This document shows, piece by piece, positions 34,362 through 42,298 of a stretch of 64,000 nucleotides of DNA. The stretch is from Pseudoteredinibacter isoporae_A (GTDB taxonomy: Bacteria; Pseudomonadota; Gammaproteobacteria; Pseudomonadales; Cellvibrionaceae), in contig NZ_BAABWJ010000001.1 in NCBI RefSeq assembly GCF_040372805.1, forward strand, positions 62,001 through 126,000, read 5' to 3'. The translations under genes and the position numbers were made by a program. How positions within the stretch are numbered: the stretch's first letter is position 1; each line of letters begins with the position of its first letter. The notes beneath the pieces were generated by a model. That model was not told the DNA's origin, made no database searches, and was given only the letters and a program-made list of their open reading frames with translations.

Positions 34362-35279
34362 TTACATGCCTGGAATGTTGATGCCCAGATTCGTGAAAAC
34401 AGGGACAAAGGAATCGTTTGCCGTCTTGGGTTTTTCTGCGTCGGTAAAATCGCAAATTTGATCCCAATGGTCCTCAACATCTTCCGCACTGAAACCTTCG
34501 CTGGGGTTGAATTTTGCACCTTGCGTACGCTCCCACTGCAACTTTGAAATCCACCCAGCGCCCACTTCATACAAGCCTCCGCTCGCGTTGTTTTGCTCGG
34601 CGCAGAGTTTCACTACTAATGGCGTAATAAACTCGGGTTTCAAGGCTGTAACCACTTCCGGAGGCAAAATGGTTTCGGTCATGCGGGAACCGGCTACCGG
34701 TGCAATAGCATTAACGTTAATATTCTTTTTTGCGCCTTCTATTGCCAGGGTTTGCGTCAAACCAAACAGGCCCAGTTTGGCCGTTGAATAGTTTGCCTGC
34801 CCAAAGTTTCCATAGATACCTGCGGCGGACGATGTATTGATAATACGACCGTACTCCTGCTCTTGCATGTAAGGCCAGGCAGCTTTGGATACTTTGTACG
34901 CGCCCAATACGTGTACACGATAAATCAAATCCCAATCTTGATCCGTCATCTTTGCGAAGCTCGTGTCACGCAAAATACCAGCGTTGTTGATCACGACATC
35001 CACACGATCAAAATTATCAATGGCGGTCTGAATAATCGCTTCGCCATCTTCTACAGAATCGTAATTGGCAACGGCCTGCCCACCCATGGCGGTAATTTCG
35101 GCAACGACTTTATCAGCAGCTTCACTTCCTTTGCCTTCCCCATGAGTGCTGCCACCCAGATCATTCACCACAACTTTGGCGCCACGACGGGCAAATTCCA
35201 ATGCGTGGGAGCGGCCAAGGCCGGCACCTGCACCGGTGACAACAACAACACGATCTTCAAATTTCAAGGTATCTGCCAT
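34362..35279 (-). CDS. Short-chain dehydrogenase, MFE-2-like 3-hydroxyacyl-CoA dehydrogenase
   Basis: SDR of 305 residues resembling the dehydrogenase part of peroxisomal multifunctional enzyme 2 (17-beta-HSD type 4). TGAGAGLGRSHALEFARRGA binds NAD+, VNDLGGSTHGEGKGS is the long insertion typical of MFE-2, NNAGILRD follows, and the catalytic Ser, Tyr and Lys are in NTSSAAGIYGNFGQANYSTA and the following KLG. The C-terminal extension (about residues 235-305) is also MFE-2-like. The ATG at 35279 with GGAG upstream is chosen. It oxidises (3R)-hydroxyacyl-CoA, matching the stereochemistry of the MaoC hydratase in the same operon. It is the first gene of the operon. Confidence 0.92.
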   Translation of the reverse strand: MADTLKFEDRVVVVTGAGAGLGRSHALEFARRGAKVVVNDLGGSTHGEGKGSEAADKVVAEITAMGGQAVANYDSVEDGEAIIQTAIDNFDRVDVVINNAGILRDTSFAKMTDQDWDLIYRVHVLGAYKVSKAAWPYMQEQEYGRIINTSSAAGIYGNFGQANYSTAKLGLFGLTQTLAIEGAKKNINVNAIAPVAGSRMTETILPPEVVTALKPEFITPLVVKLCAEQNNASGGLYEVGAGWISKLQWERTQGAKFNPSEGFSAEDVEDHWDQICDFTDAEKPKTANDSFVPVFTNLGINIPGM

Positions 35280-35417
35280 GGGCTTTGTCTCCATTGGGAT
35301 TAAAAAGCCAAAGTATGTGGCCCAGAAACAACGATAGGAATGCTTAAGATGGACAATGCGCTTAGCAAAATGTATCAAACGGCCCAAGCAACAGACCAAG
35401 AAGAGACGTCAAAAGAC

Positions 35418-35759
35418 CTAGCAACAGCGGGCTGGACGGTCGTCCATGGCCTCCAAGCGCTTGAGATTAGTTTGGGTCCAGCTACGGTTTTCATCACTGG
35501 ATAACTGCAATAGTTGCCGAGCCCATTCCGGCAAATCGGGATTAATGGAATAAAACACCCATTGCCCTGAGCGACGATCACTCAGCACCCCCAGTTTGCG
35601 TAACTGGGCCAGGTGGCGGGAAACTTTGGGCTGACTGAGATCCAGTGCTTCGGTCAGTTCGCACACACAAAGCTCATCCTCTTGCACAATCAAATGCAAG
35701 GCACGCAAGCGGGTATCGTCCGCCATGGCTTTGTATAATAGAACGGGATCCAGGGTCAC
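35418..35759 (-). CDS. ArsR-family metalloregulator
   Basis: Winged-HTH repressor of 113 residues. ELCVCELTEALDLSQPKVSR (residues 28-47) holds the recognition helix and the CVC pair that binds As(III) or Sb(III) in canonical ArsR proteins; the C-terminus ends CC. Start is a GTG with AAGG seven bases upstream. No arsB, acr3 or arsC gene is nearby: the next gene downstream on the same strand is the SDR of the beta-oxidation operon, 138 bases away. Either the arsenic genes lie elsewhere, or this member controls neighbouring metabolism. Confidence 0.88.
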   Translation of the reverse strand: MTLDPVLLYKAMADDTRLRALHLIVQEDELCVCELTEALDLSQPKVSRHLAQLRKLGVLSDRRSGQWVFYSINPDLPEWARQLLQLSSDENRSWTQTNLKRLEAMDDRPARCC

Positions 35760-35792
35760 GAGACTGCCTTACGATTGAGAAAAAACAAGAAG

Positions 35793-35811
35793 GGGTGGCA
35801 CTTGGCCACCC
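35793..35811 (-). terminator. Probable fumarase terminator
   Basis: Seven-bp perfect stem GGGTGGC / GCCACCC with a five-base loop, 36 bases past the fumarase stop. On the minus strand a pyrimidine-rich stretch with TTTTTT follows after about ten bases, so termination efficiency may be moderate. Confidence 0.6.
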
Positions 35812-35846
35812 TCAGGTCTTATTTAGTACAGCTTAATCAACATCAC

Positions 35847-37364
35847 TTATTTAACTTCAATGATGCCTTCTTCGATTTTAGCCTGCCATATTTGCGGGCC
35901 TGTCTGGTGCGCGGATTCACCGGTGCTGTCCACGGCTACCGTAACCGGCATATCTTTAATATCAAACTCGTAGATCGCTTCCATACCCAGATCTTCAAAG
36001 CCCGCAACTTTCGAGGCTTTAATCGCTTTGGAGACCAAGTACGCAGAACCACCCACCGCCATCAAATAAACGGCTTTATTATCTTTAATGGCCTCAATCG
36101 CGGTGCTGCCACGCTCAGCTTTACCGACCATACCGATCAAACCGGTTTCTTCCAACATGGTGCGAGTGAACTTGTCCATACGAGTCGCCGTCGTCGGGCC
36201 AGCAGGGCCAACAGCTTCTTCGCGAACCGGATCAACCGGGCCCACGTAGTAAATAAATTTGTTGGTGAAATCGACGGGCAGTTGTTCACCTTTTGCAATC
36301 ATATCAACCATGCGCTTGTGGGCAGCATCACGACCAGTATACATTTTGCCCGACAGCAAAATGGTCTCGCCTGTTTTCCACTCCTGAATGTCGTCTTTGG
36401 TCAGCTCATCCAGATTCACGCGACGAGCATCACCGACTTCCCAAGTAATTTCAGGCCAGTCATCCAGGCTTGGCGGCGTCTGCAAAGATGGACCGGAGCC
36501 ATCCAGCGTAAATTTCGCCAAACGGGTGGCCGCACAATTTGGAATAATCGCCACGGGTTTGTTTGCCGCGTGGGTTGGACAATCTTTGATTTTGATGTCC
36601 AGAACCGTGGTCAAACCACCCAGGCCCTGGGCACCAATACCCAGGTTATTGACCTTCTCAAACAACTCCAGGCGCAGTTCTTCGGCACGATTACTTGCGC
36701 CTTTCTCTTGCAGGTCCTGAATATCAATCGGGTCCAACAGAGACTCTTTCGCCATAGCCAATGCTTTATCTGCGGTACCGCCAATACCAATGCCCAAAAT
36801 ACCCGGTGGACACCAACCCGCTCCCATGGTCGGAACCATCTTCAATACCCAATCCACAATGGAATCCGAAGGATTCAGCATGGCGAATTTGGTCTTGGCT
36901 TCACTGCCACCACCTTTGGCCACAACGTGTACGTCAACTTTATCACCCGGAACAATTTTGTAGGTGATCATCGCCGGCGTGTTGTCACCTGTATTTTTAC
37001 GGGCACCATCAGGGTCGGCCAAGACAGAAGCGCGCAGTTTATTGTCTGGGTGGTTGTAAGCACGGCGAACCCCTTCGTTCACCATGTCTTCGAGGCTCAT
37101 ATCGCCTTCCCATTGCACATTCATGCCCACTTTCAGGAAAACACTGACAATGCCGGTGTCCTGGCAAATCGGGCGATGCCCTTCGGCACACATACGCGAG
37201 TTGATCAGGATCTGGGCCATAGCGTCTTTCGCGGCCGGATTGGCTTCTTTTTCATAGGCGCGGTGAACGGCCTGAATGAAATCTACCGGGTGGTAATAAG
37301 AAATAAACTGTAGGGCATCGGCAACACTGTCGATCAGGTCCTGGGGACGAATCACGGTAGTCAT
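35847..37364 (-). CDS. Class I (iron-sulfur) fumarate hydratase
   Basis: Interconverts fumarate and malate in the TCA cycle using an oxygen-labile [4Fe-4S] cluster. It has 505 residues, the usual length of the single-chain FumA/FumB type. Cluster Cys candidates are in GHRPICQDTGIV, IPNCAATR and GAGWCPPGILG. The N-terminal alpha-type domain and C-terminal beta-type domain (PVDPVREEAVGPAGPTTATR, AVGGSAYLVSKAIK) are both present. The ATG at 37364 is preferred over a GTG/ATG six codons upstream. It is transcribed alone on the minus strand, upstream of the ArsR gene. The oxygen-sensitive form fits a cell that invests in several superoxide defences nearby. Confidence 0.95.
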   Translation of the reverse strand: MTTVIRPQDLIDSVADALQFISYYHPVDFIQAVHRAYEKEANPAAKDAMAQILINSRMCAEGHRPICQDTGIVSVFLKVGMNVQWEGDMSLEDMVNEGVRRAYNHPDNKLRASVLADPDGARKNTGDNTPAMITYKIVPGDKVDVHVVAKGGGSEAKTKFAMLNPSDSIVDWVLKMVPTMGAGWCPPGILGIGIGGTADKALAMAKESLLDPIDIQDLQEKGASNRAEELRLELFEKVNNLGIGAQGLGGLTTVLDIKIKDCPTHAANKPVAIIPNCAATRLAKFTLDGSGPSLQTPPSLDDWPEITWEVGDARRVNLDELTKDDIQEWKTGETILLSGKMYTGRDAAHKRMVDMIAKGEQLPVDFTNKFIYYVGPVDPVREEAVGPAGPTTATRMDKFTRTMLEETGLIGMVGKAERGSTAIEAIKDNKAVYLMAVGGSAYLVSKAIKASKVAGFEDLGMEAIYEFDIKDMPVTVAVDSTGESAHQTGPQIWQAKIEEGIIEVK

Positions 37365-37452
37365 GGTGTTCTCTCTAATCAATTAAGGCTAATTACGGCT
37401 ATGGTATTCGTTGCGTTTTGAGATTGCGTCAGCAATGCGGCAAAGGCTGTGA

Positions 37453-38262
37453 CTAAGCCGCCGGCTTAGTACCACCCTGTACGCTATCGAGGCGCTTTTT
37501 AATATTCAGTAACTCTCGATTGGTCGTTTTACGGTACACAGTAATCGACTCAATGGCGTCTTCATTTTGTTTGACTCGCTCAAGAATACCGTTACGCAAT
37601 TGATCCAATTGCAATGCCTGAGCTTCCAGGTCATTGAGGGCATTCTGTAAATCCTTGGCACGCTGTTGCAAAGTGGATTCCGCCTGAGCTAATCGTGTTT
37701 CCTGGGTATTGCTCAAGGTTTGCAGCTTACTGAGACTATCAGCCTGAGCCGCCGAGGTGCTCGCCGCTTTGGCAGCATCGCTGGCGGTCCTCTTCAACTT
37801 TTTATCTATGCTGGCCAGCTGCTTCTTATGCTGGTCAATGGTTTTGCGGTTGCGGTCATAGGCCACACCCCACAACTTACGAATTTCTGAATCCGCCCAC
37901 TTCATCTTGGCGCGAATTGCTTCTACGGATTGATTCGATTCTTCGTTAGAAAAATCCAGTTTCTGCTCCAGAGCCGCGATACGATCTTCTGCTGCCGACA
38001 TGGCCGCTTGAGACGCCTGTTTCTCCAGCTGGCCCTGCCAATAAAGATAGCCTGCCGCGCCGCCGGCCGCCAATGCCAAAAGAAAGGCAAAGACTGCAAG
38101 CCAAGATACAGAGGAGCCCTGGCGAGCTTGGGGGGCAGCCTGTGGGCTGGATTGAGAATGAGCATAAGCTCTGGGTTCCGGGGCCGCTGCCTGTCCGGTG
38201 TTTGCTTCAGGCTCAGTAGAGCCAACATCTCCAAAGGTCGGTTCGCGACGCTCAACACTCAT
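37453..38262 (-). CDS. Membrane-anchored coiled-coil protein of unknown function
   Basis: Protein of 269 residues. A proline/alanine-rich cytoplasmic N-terminus (1-50) is followed by a single transmembrane helix (about 53-74, WLAVFAFLLALAAGGAAGYL) and a long Ala/Gln/Lys-rich coiled coil from about residue 78 to 260. Similar architecture occurs in gammaproteobacterial envelope proteins of unknown role often found next to fumarase genes. There is no enzymatic motif. The helix orientation puts the coiled coil in the periplasm. It lies 88 bases upstream of fumarase on the same strand and could share its transcript. Confidence 0.8.
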   Translation of the reverse strand: MSVERREPTFGDVGSTEPEANTGQAAAPEPRAYAHSQSSPQAAPQARQGSSVSWLAVFAFLLALAAGGAAGYLYWQGQLEKQASQAAMSAAEDRIAALEQKLDFSNEESNQSVEAIRAKMKWADSEIRKLWGVAYDRNRKTIDQHKKQLASIDKKLKRTASDAAKAASTSAAQADSLSKLQTLSNTQETRLAQAESTLQQRAKDLQNALNDLEAQALQLDQLRNGILERVKQNEDAIESITVYRKTTNRELLNIKKRLDSVQGGTKPAA

Positions 38263-38594
38263 AGATAGACCTATCCTCTTTTAACGACAACACACAGCTA
38301 ACAACACACAACAACGGCGTCATCAGGACCCTGATGGCCCGGCCAGCTGGGCGGCTCACAGCCCCAGCATTCTACACGATCGTACGCCCCTGCACGATAC
38401 CCGCCAGCGGCGGACATTACTGGCGATACTCTCTCTAGACCATGGCCAGAGCAATCTGATCAAACTTCATACGGTGCTTAATGAAAGTTTACCTTTGTTA
38501 GCTTTTACTGTCGGGAGGCCGTAATCGCGGATACGTTTGCGGATGGGCTCAAACCTACACTGTGTCCATTGTTTCAACCGACATGGAGTACGCA
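38263..38594. other. Intergenic region between divergent genes
   Basis: Contains the promoters of the coiled-coil gene (minus) and the outer-membrane protein gene (plus). I see short GC-rich palindromes but no convincing operator, repeat array or small gene. GGAG at 38585-38588 is the ribosome binding site of the outer-membrane protein gene. Confidence 0.5.
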
Positions 38595-39263
38595 ATGAAA
38601 ATGTCATTTACTATGGGTCTTGCCGCATTGGCATTGGGCCTGAATTCCCCGCTCACTTACGCTGCTGAACCCAACTACGATTATCTGGAGATCGGCGCCG
38701 GTGTTGCCCGGTCCAAAGTCAAAACCGCAAACCGGGATTTCAAACTCGACACCCAGGTTTTACGCACAGAATTGAGCAAGCGCCTCAATGATTTCAGTTA
38801 TATTCGTACCGAGTTGGCACATGCCCGCACTCATGACAGTGACGGTCCCACCAATACACGATTGCGTTTGAACGATAAGGAAATCAACGCCAATGCTTCA
38901 ATTGGGTTTATCGCCAAGCTCAATGAAAGCAACCACCTGGTTGCTGAGCTCGGCATCAATCACAATGACTATGAAGATCACGGAGTGCTGCGCCTGAACA
39001 ACAATTCGATTCCGTTCAAAAGCTCAGGAAAGCAAACCGACGCACTGTGGTCTCTGGCCTGGAAAACGGCAATTAGCGATGGCTGGGAATTCAATGTCCG
39101 TTATACTAAGGCTGGAGATGTGAGTAGCTGGAAGCTCAACAGTCCAATTGCCATAGGCAAGGACCTGTCGCTGGATCTGGCCCTGATTCACAACAAGGAT
39201 GACAGCGACAAGCGCCGCTATGAATCCAATGCCGCCACTGTCGGTTTGCGATTCCACTTCTAG
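38595..39263 (+). CDS. Outer-membrane beta-barrel protein of unknown function
   Basis: Exported protein of 222 residues. The signal peptide MKMSFTMGLAALALGLNSPL ends near residue 24 (TYAAEP). The rest alternates polar and hydrophobic residues in about eight to ten predicted strands, with strand-like pieces such as YDYLEIGAGVARSKV and LVAELGINHNDYEDHGV, and ends in Phe (TVGLRFHF), the outer-membrane insertion signal. I do not recognise a specific family; OmpW- or DUF-type small barrels are alternatives. The ATG at 38595 follows GGAG. It is a single gene ahead of an AraC-type regulator. Confidence 0.8.
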   Translation: MKMSFTMGLAALALGLNSPLTYAAEPNYDYLEIGAGVARSKVKTANRDFKLDTQVLRTELSKRLNDFSYIRTELAHARTHDSDGPTNTRLRLNDKEINANASIGFIAKLNESNHLVAELGINHNDYEDHGVLRLNNNSIPFKSSGKQTDALWSLAWKTAISDGWEFNVRYTKAGDVSSWKLNSPIAIGKDLSLDLALIHNKDDSDKRRYESNAATVGLRFHF

Positions 39264-39402
39264 CCCTCATCACCGTTAAACAACGGTCTCTCTTATTGGC
39301 TGTGGGCACCTGTCCACGGCCTTTTGCGTTGACGGCCGCGAACCTGCAGCAATTGAATGTGCTCACCGCGCCGCGAATATCACTGCCATAGAGATTTCGA
39401 CT

Positions 39403-40308
39403 ATGTCAAAAAAAGACGCCACTGTGCTCATTCCGGAAGCTCAGCTTATCGGAGACCTCGCCCCACACTGGAAAAAACGCTTCATTAAAGCGACACAAAT
39501 TATGCAGGACCGGTTCAGCGAAAACCTGAACTGGAATGACATTGCAGATGAATGCGCCATTTCGCCCAGCCATTTTCACTACATGTTTAAACTCGTCTTC
39601 GGCGAATCACCGGTGCACTATCTACGCAGGATGCGTTTAAAGCAGGCCGTATACAGCTTGTCCCTTGAAAAAAAGGCCGTGACGGATATCGCGCTGGAGA
39701 CAGGCTTTTCCTCTTCACAGGCATTGGCCAAGGCGTTAAAGCGGGAATTAGGCTTATCGGCTTCGCAAATTCGGCGCAGCAATAAACTGGAAGACGCTGA
39801 CCTCTGGGATCAAATCATGATCAAACTAGGACAGCCAACCGAGAGCGAAACCAGCCTTGAAAAAGATTTATGCAAACAGCTGACCTTTGAATTGCTGAGC
39901 TTCCCCGAACGCCATTTCTTTACCAGCAAGCAACAGGGCCACAACCTGGAAAACATCTTCGATGTCTGGTTTCAGATTACCCCGAAAGATATTTCGACGG
40001 GCGTTTCCATTTACCATTGGGACGCAGCTGTTTCTCCGGCCTCACAACCTTTTCTGGTCGGTTATGAATGTGCGGCCCATCTCGCCAACAAAACCCTACC
40101 CGCATCACACTATCTGAGCACAACGGTCATTTTGGATTCGGGCACAGCCTATTCCGCCGCCTGGGACGCATTGTACACCCACCTGTTCGAAAGAGACCTT
40201 GAGCCCGATTATGGCGCTGAAGTCATAGAGCACATGAGCAATTTGCGGGATTACGAATCCAGAGAAATGGAAGTGTCTCTGTTTTTACCGGTCAAAGTGA
40301 AGGACTAG
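39403..40308 (+). CDS. AraC-family regulator with C-terminal GyrI-like domain
   Basis: Regulator of 301 residues with the DNA-binding part at the N-terminus: two HTH motifs at about 45-150 (WNDIADECAISPSHFHYMFK and DIALETGFSSSQALAKALKR), then a C-terminal effector domain of about 150 residues resembling GyrI/Rob (LSFPERHFFTSKQQGHN, ending EVSLFLPVK). Such proteins sense small hydrophobic or cationic compounds and often control efflux or stress genes. The target is unknown; it follows the outer-membrane protein gene by 139 bases on the same strand and is convergent with sodB. Confidence 0.88.
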   Translation: MSKKDATVLIPEAQLIGDLAPHWKKRFIKATQIMQDRFSENLNWNDIADECAISPSHFHYMFKLVFGESPVHYLRRMRLKQAVYSLSLEKKAVTDIALETGFSSSQALAKALKRELGLSASQIRRSNKLEDADLWDQIMIKLGQPTESETSLEKDLCKQLTFELLSFPERHFFTSKQQGHNLENIFDVWFQITPKDISTGVSIYHWDAAVSPASQPFLVGYECAAHLANKTLPASHYLSTTVILDSGTAYSAAWDALYTHLFERDLEPDYGAEVIEHMSNLRDYESREMEVSLFLPVKVKD

Positions 40309-40381
40309 AAACAACGGAAAACAAAGCGGAACAGAGAAAGAAAAACAACAAGGAAAAGGCAAAAGAAAGAACAGAAGAGAA

Positions 40382-40406
40382 ACCGCCAACCGAAACGGTT
40401 GGCGGT
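40382..40406 (-). terminator. Intrinsic terminator of sodB
   Basis: Perfect eleven-bp stem ACCGCCAACCG / CGGTTGGCGGT with a three-base loop, eight bases past the sodB stop. The minus strand continues with a T-rich tract (TTTCTCTTCTG), fitting termination of sodB. Confidence 0.88.
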
Positions 40407-40414
40407 CAATGGCA

Positions 40415-40996
40415 TTAGGCCATGTTCGCGTTTACGAACTCCCAGTTCACCAAAGCCCAGAAAGCTTCCATGTACTTAGGACGCGCATTGCGGTAATCGA
40501 TGTAGTAGGCATGCTCCCACAGATCAACAGTCAACAATGGCGTTACACCGTCATCAGTCAAAGGAGTAGCGGCGTTGCTGGTGTTAACAATAGCAACACT
40601 GCCATCAGCATTTTGTACCAACCAGGTCCAGGAAGAACCGAAGTTGTTGATCGCAGAAGTTGTGAAGGCTTCTTTAAACGCATCAAAAGAACCGAAGGCC
40701 TCGTTGATTTTGTCAGCAACAGCGCCAGTCGCTTCGCCACCGCCGTTCGGGCTCAGGCAGTTCCAGTAAAAGCTGTGGTTCCAGATTTGAGCAGCGTTAT
40801 TGAACACGCCACCGTCGGAAGTCTTAACGATGTCTTCCAGAGACTTGCCTTCAAACTCAGAACCAGGAATCAAGCCGTTCAGCTTATCCACATAGGTTTG
40901 GTGATGCTTGCCGTAGTGATACTCAAGAGTCTCAGCAGAGATGTGGGGGGCCAGGGCATCCTGAGCATAAGGCAATGCAGGTAATTCAATTGACAT
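40415..40996 (-). CDS. sodB: Iron superoxide dismutase
   Basis: Cytoplasmic enzyme of 193 residues converting superoxide to oxygen and hydrogen peroxide. Metal ligands are the His in EYHYGKHHQ, the His in IWNHSFYWNC, and the Asp and His in VDLWEHAYY. AAQIWNHSFYW and FGSSWTWLV are Fe-type rather than Mn-type features. The ATG follows a GGAAAC sequence. It is divergent from the Ni-SOD operon with a 249-base gap, so the two dismutases are placed for opposite regulation by metal supply. Confidence 0.97.
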   Translation of the reverse strand: MSIELPALPYAQDALAPHISAETLEYHYGKHHQTYVDKLNGLIPGSEFEGKSLEDIVKTSDGGVFNNAAQIWNHSFYWNCLSPNGGGEATGAVADKINEAFGSFDAFKEAFTTSAINNFGSSWTWLVQNADGSVAIVNTSNAATPLTDDGVTPLLTVDLWEHAYYIDYRNARPKYMEAFWALVNWEFVNANMA

Positions 40997-41166
40997 AGTC
41001 GTTTCCTTATCTAGCGGCTATCGGTTGTTTGTATCACGGTTGTCTTTTTCGATCTCACGGACATCGAATTTTATGGACGAGATTTTAGCACCTTTTGCTT
41101 TTCTATTTGCTTAAAGCTAATAAATTTTTTCTATGGCTCTTTTGCGCACAAGCTCACAATCAACAT

Positions 41167-41181
41167 TGCAAATCATTTGCA
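41167..41181. promoter_or_regulatory. Fur-like 7-1-7 box ahead of the Ni-SOD operon
   Basis: TGCAAATCATTTGCA is a perfect 15-bp palindrome of the 7-1-7 form and shares TG.AAT.ATT.CA with the Fur consensus TGATAATNATTATCA. It lies 64 bases before the ATG of the His-rich gene and is followed by GCATT repeats that could extend the site. A Fur- or Nur-type regulator could bind here. Confidence 0.65.
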
Positions 41182-41245
41182 TTCGCATTAGCATCACCAA
41201 AGTTGAGCGAAACATCCAATTCAGCAAACCCAGAAGGAGCACAAC

Positions 41246-41431
41246 ATGAAAAAATGGTCACTTGGCCTGACAACCAGCAGTCTAAGCGGAATCACCATGG
41301 CGCACCCCGGTCACGATCACGGCCACTGGGCTGCAGACCCCATCCACCTGCTGACGGCCCTGGCGATCGCCGCGGTCATCGCAACAGGCATCTACGTATG
41401 GCGCAAACAAAAAGTTGAAAAACAAGACTAG
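41246..41431 (+). CDS. Small histidine-rich membrane protein of the Ni-SOD operon
   Basis: Protein of 61 residues with a strong AAGGAG ribosome binding site. The N-terminus looks like a signal sequence (MKKWSLGLTTSSLSGITMA), followed by HPGHDHGHWAADPIHLL and one transmembrane helix (TALAIAAVIATGIYVW), then a short basic tail. The HPGH...HLL pattern resembles the exposed N-terminus of HupE/UreJ nickel transporters, but the rest of that protein is missing. Placed 27 bases before sodN, it may bind or hand over nickel for the dismutase. That role is inference; I know of no assigned function. Confidence 0.8.
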   Translation: MKKWSLGLTTSSLSGITMAHPGHDHGHWAADPIHLLTALAIAAVIATGIYVWRKQKVEKQD

Positions 41432-41458
41432 GCTCAAGGACCAATCGGAGGAAAAACC

Positions 41459-41950
41459 ATGCACAAGCTACTGTCTTTTTTCGACAAATACATTCCGAGT
41501 GCGAGCGCTCACTGTGATATTCCCTGTGGTATTTACGACCCAGCAACCGCACAAATTGCAGCATTAACGGCTATCCGCATGATCGACCAAATCAATGAGC
41601 TGGCCGATAAAGGCGAACCGAGCCTGGCGGATCAAGCCAAATTTGGGCGCTTGGTCGCTGAAAAGGAAAACCACTGCAACAAGGCTAAGGAAGAGATCCG
41701 TATTATTTGGGGGGATTATTTCAAGGCACCACAGTTCGAACAATTCCCGAACACTCATGAACTCGCCCACAACATCATGTTGCAAGGTTCCAAGGTACGT
41801 CAGCACATTGACCGCGCCATGGCAGTTGAGTTTCTCAACCTGATTAATCAGTTCGCCGAAAACTTCTGGGCAACAAAAGGCATCGACACGTTCACGGCCA
41901 CTTGCCCTTACGCCCCGGCAGAGCAGGTGATTTATCCGAAACTGACTTAA
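41459..41950 (+). CDS. sodN: Nickel superoxide dismutase precursor
   Basis: Precursor of 163 residues of the NiSOD family. A 17-residue pro-sequence (MHKLLSFFDKYIPSASA) must be cut off to free His18, which becomes His1 of the mature enzyme. The nickel hook HCDIPCGIYDP provides the His side chain and amide plus Cys19 and Cys23. The remaining chain is the four-helix bundle that forms the hexamer. GGAGG precedes the ATG. The maturation protease gene sodX follows six bases later, and the His-rich small gene precedes it. Using nickel instead of iron fits an iron-poor marine setting. Confidence 0.97.
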   Translation: MHKLLSFFDKYIPSASAHCDIPCGIYDPATAQIAALTAIRMIDQINELADKGEPSLADQAKFGRLVAEKENHCNKAKEEIRIIWGDYFKAPQFEQFPNTHELAHNIMLQGSKVRQHIDRAMAVEFLNLINQFAENFWATKGIDTFTATCPYAPAEQVIYPKLT

Positions 41951-41956
41951 AACCCT

Positions 41957-42241
41957 ATGCTGCGTTTATATAAAGTCACAGGCGACAGTATGGCTCCCCG
42001 CTTTCAAAGCGGGGACTACCTTCTATTATCTACGGTTTTTTTTCGCCTCCAGAACGAAGACCTTCTGGTTTATCAACACCCGGCATTCGGCGCTATTTTC
42101 AAACAAGTCTCCGGCATTGAAAACACCGGCTTTCAATTACGAAGTTACAATCCAGCAGGCATCAGCCAGGAAAAAATTGGCCTTTGCAACAGAGATCGAA
42201 TTGTCGGCAAAATGCTCTGGCACTTTGCTCGACCGTCATAA
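41957..42241 (+). CDS. sodX: Nickel-SOD maturation protease SodX
   Basis: Small S26-type signal-peptidase-like protein of 94 residues, the usual partner that removes the NiSOD pro-sequence. The catalytic Ser is in VTGDSMAPRFQSGDYLLL near residue 11, and the Lys is expected in the segment AIFKQVSGIE near residue 50. There is no clear transmembrane anchor. The gene follows sodN by six bases and completes the operon; it is convergent with the ChaN-like gene. Confidence 0.93.
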   Translation: MLRLYKVTGDSMAPRFQSGDYLLLSTVFFRLQNEDLLVYQHPAFGAIFKQVSGIENTGFQLRSYNPAGISQEKIGLCNRDRIVGKMLWHFARPS

Positions 42242-42298
42242 GAATAATAAAATTTTTTCAATGAGGACCGGAGCGCTGTATGCATTCCCGATAGAGCC

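Noticed and set aside
35775..37313. Plus-strand 512-codon open frame opposite fumarase
   Set aside because: It is entirely antisense to the well-supported fumarase gene; its His/Asn/Phe-rich product is typical of an antisense frame and matches no family.
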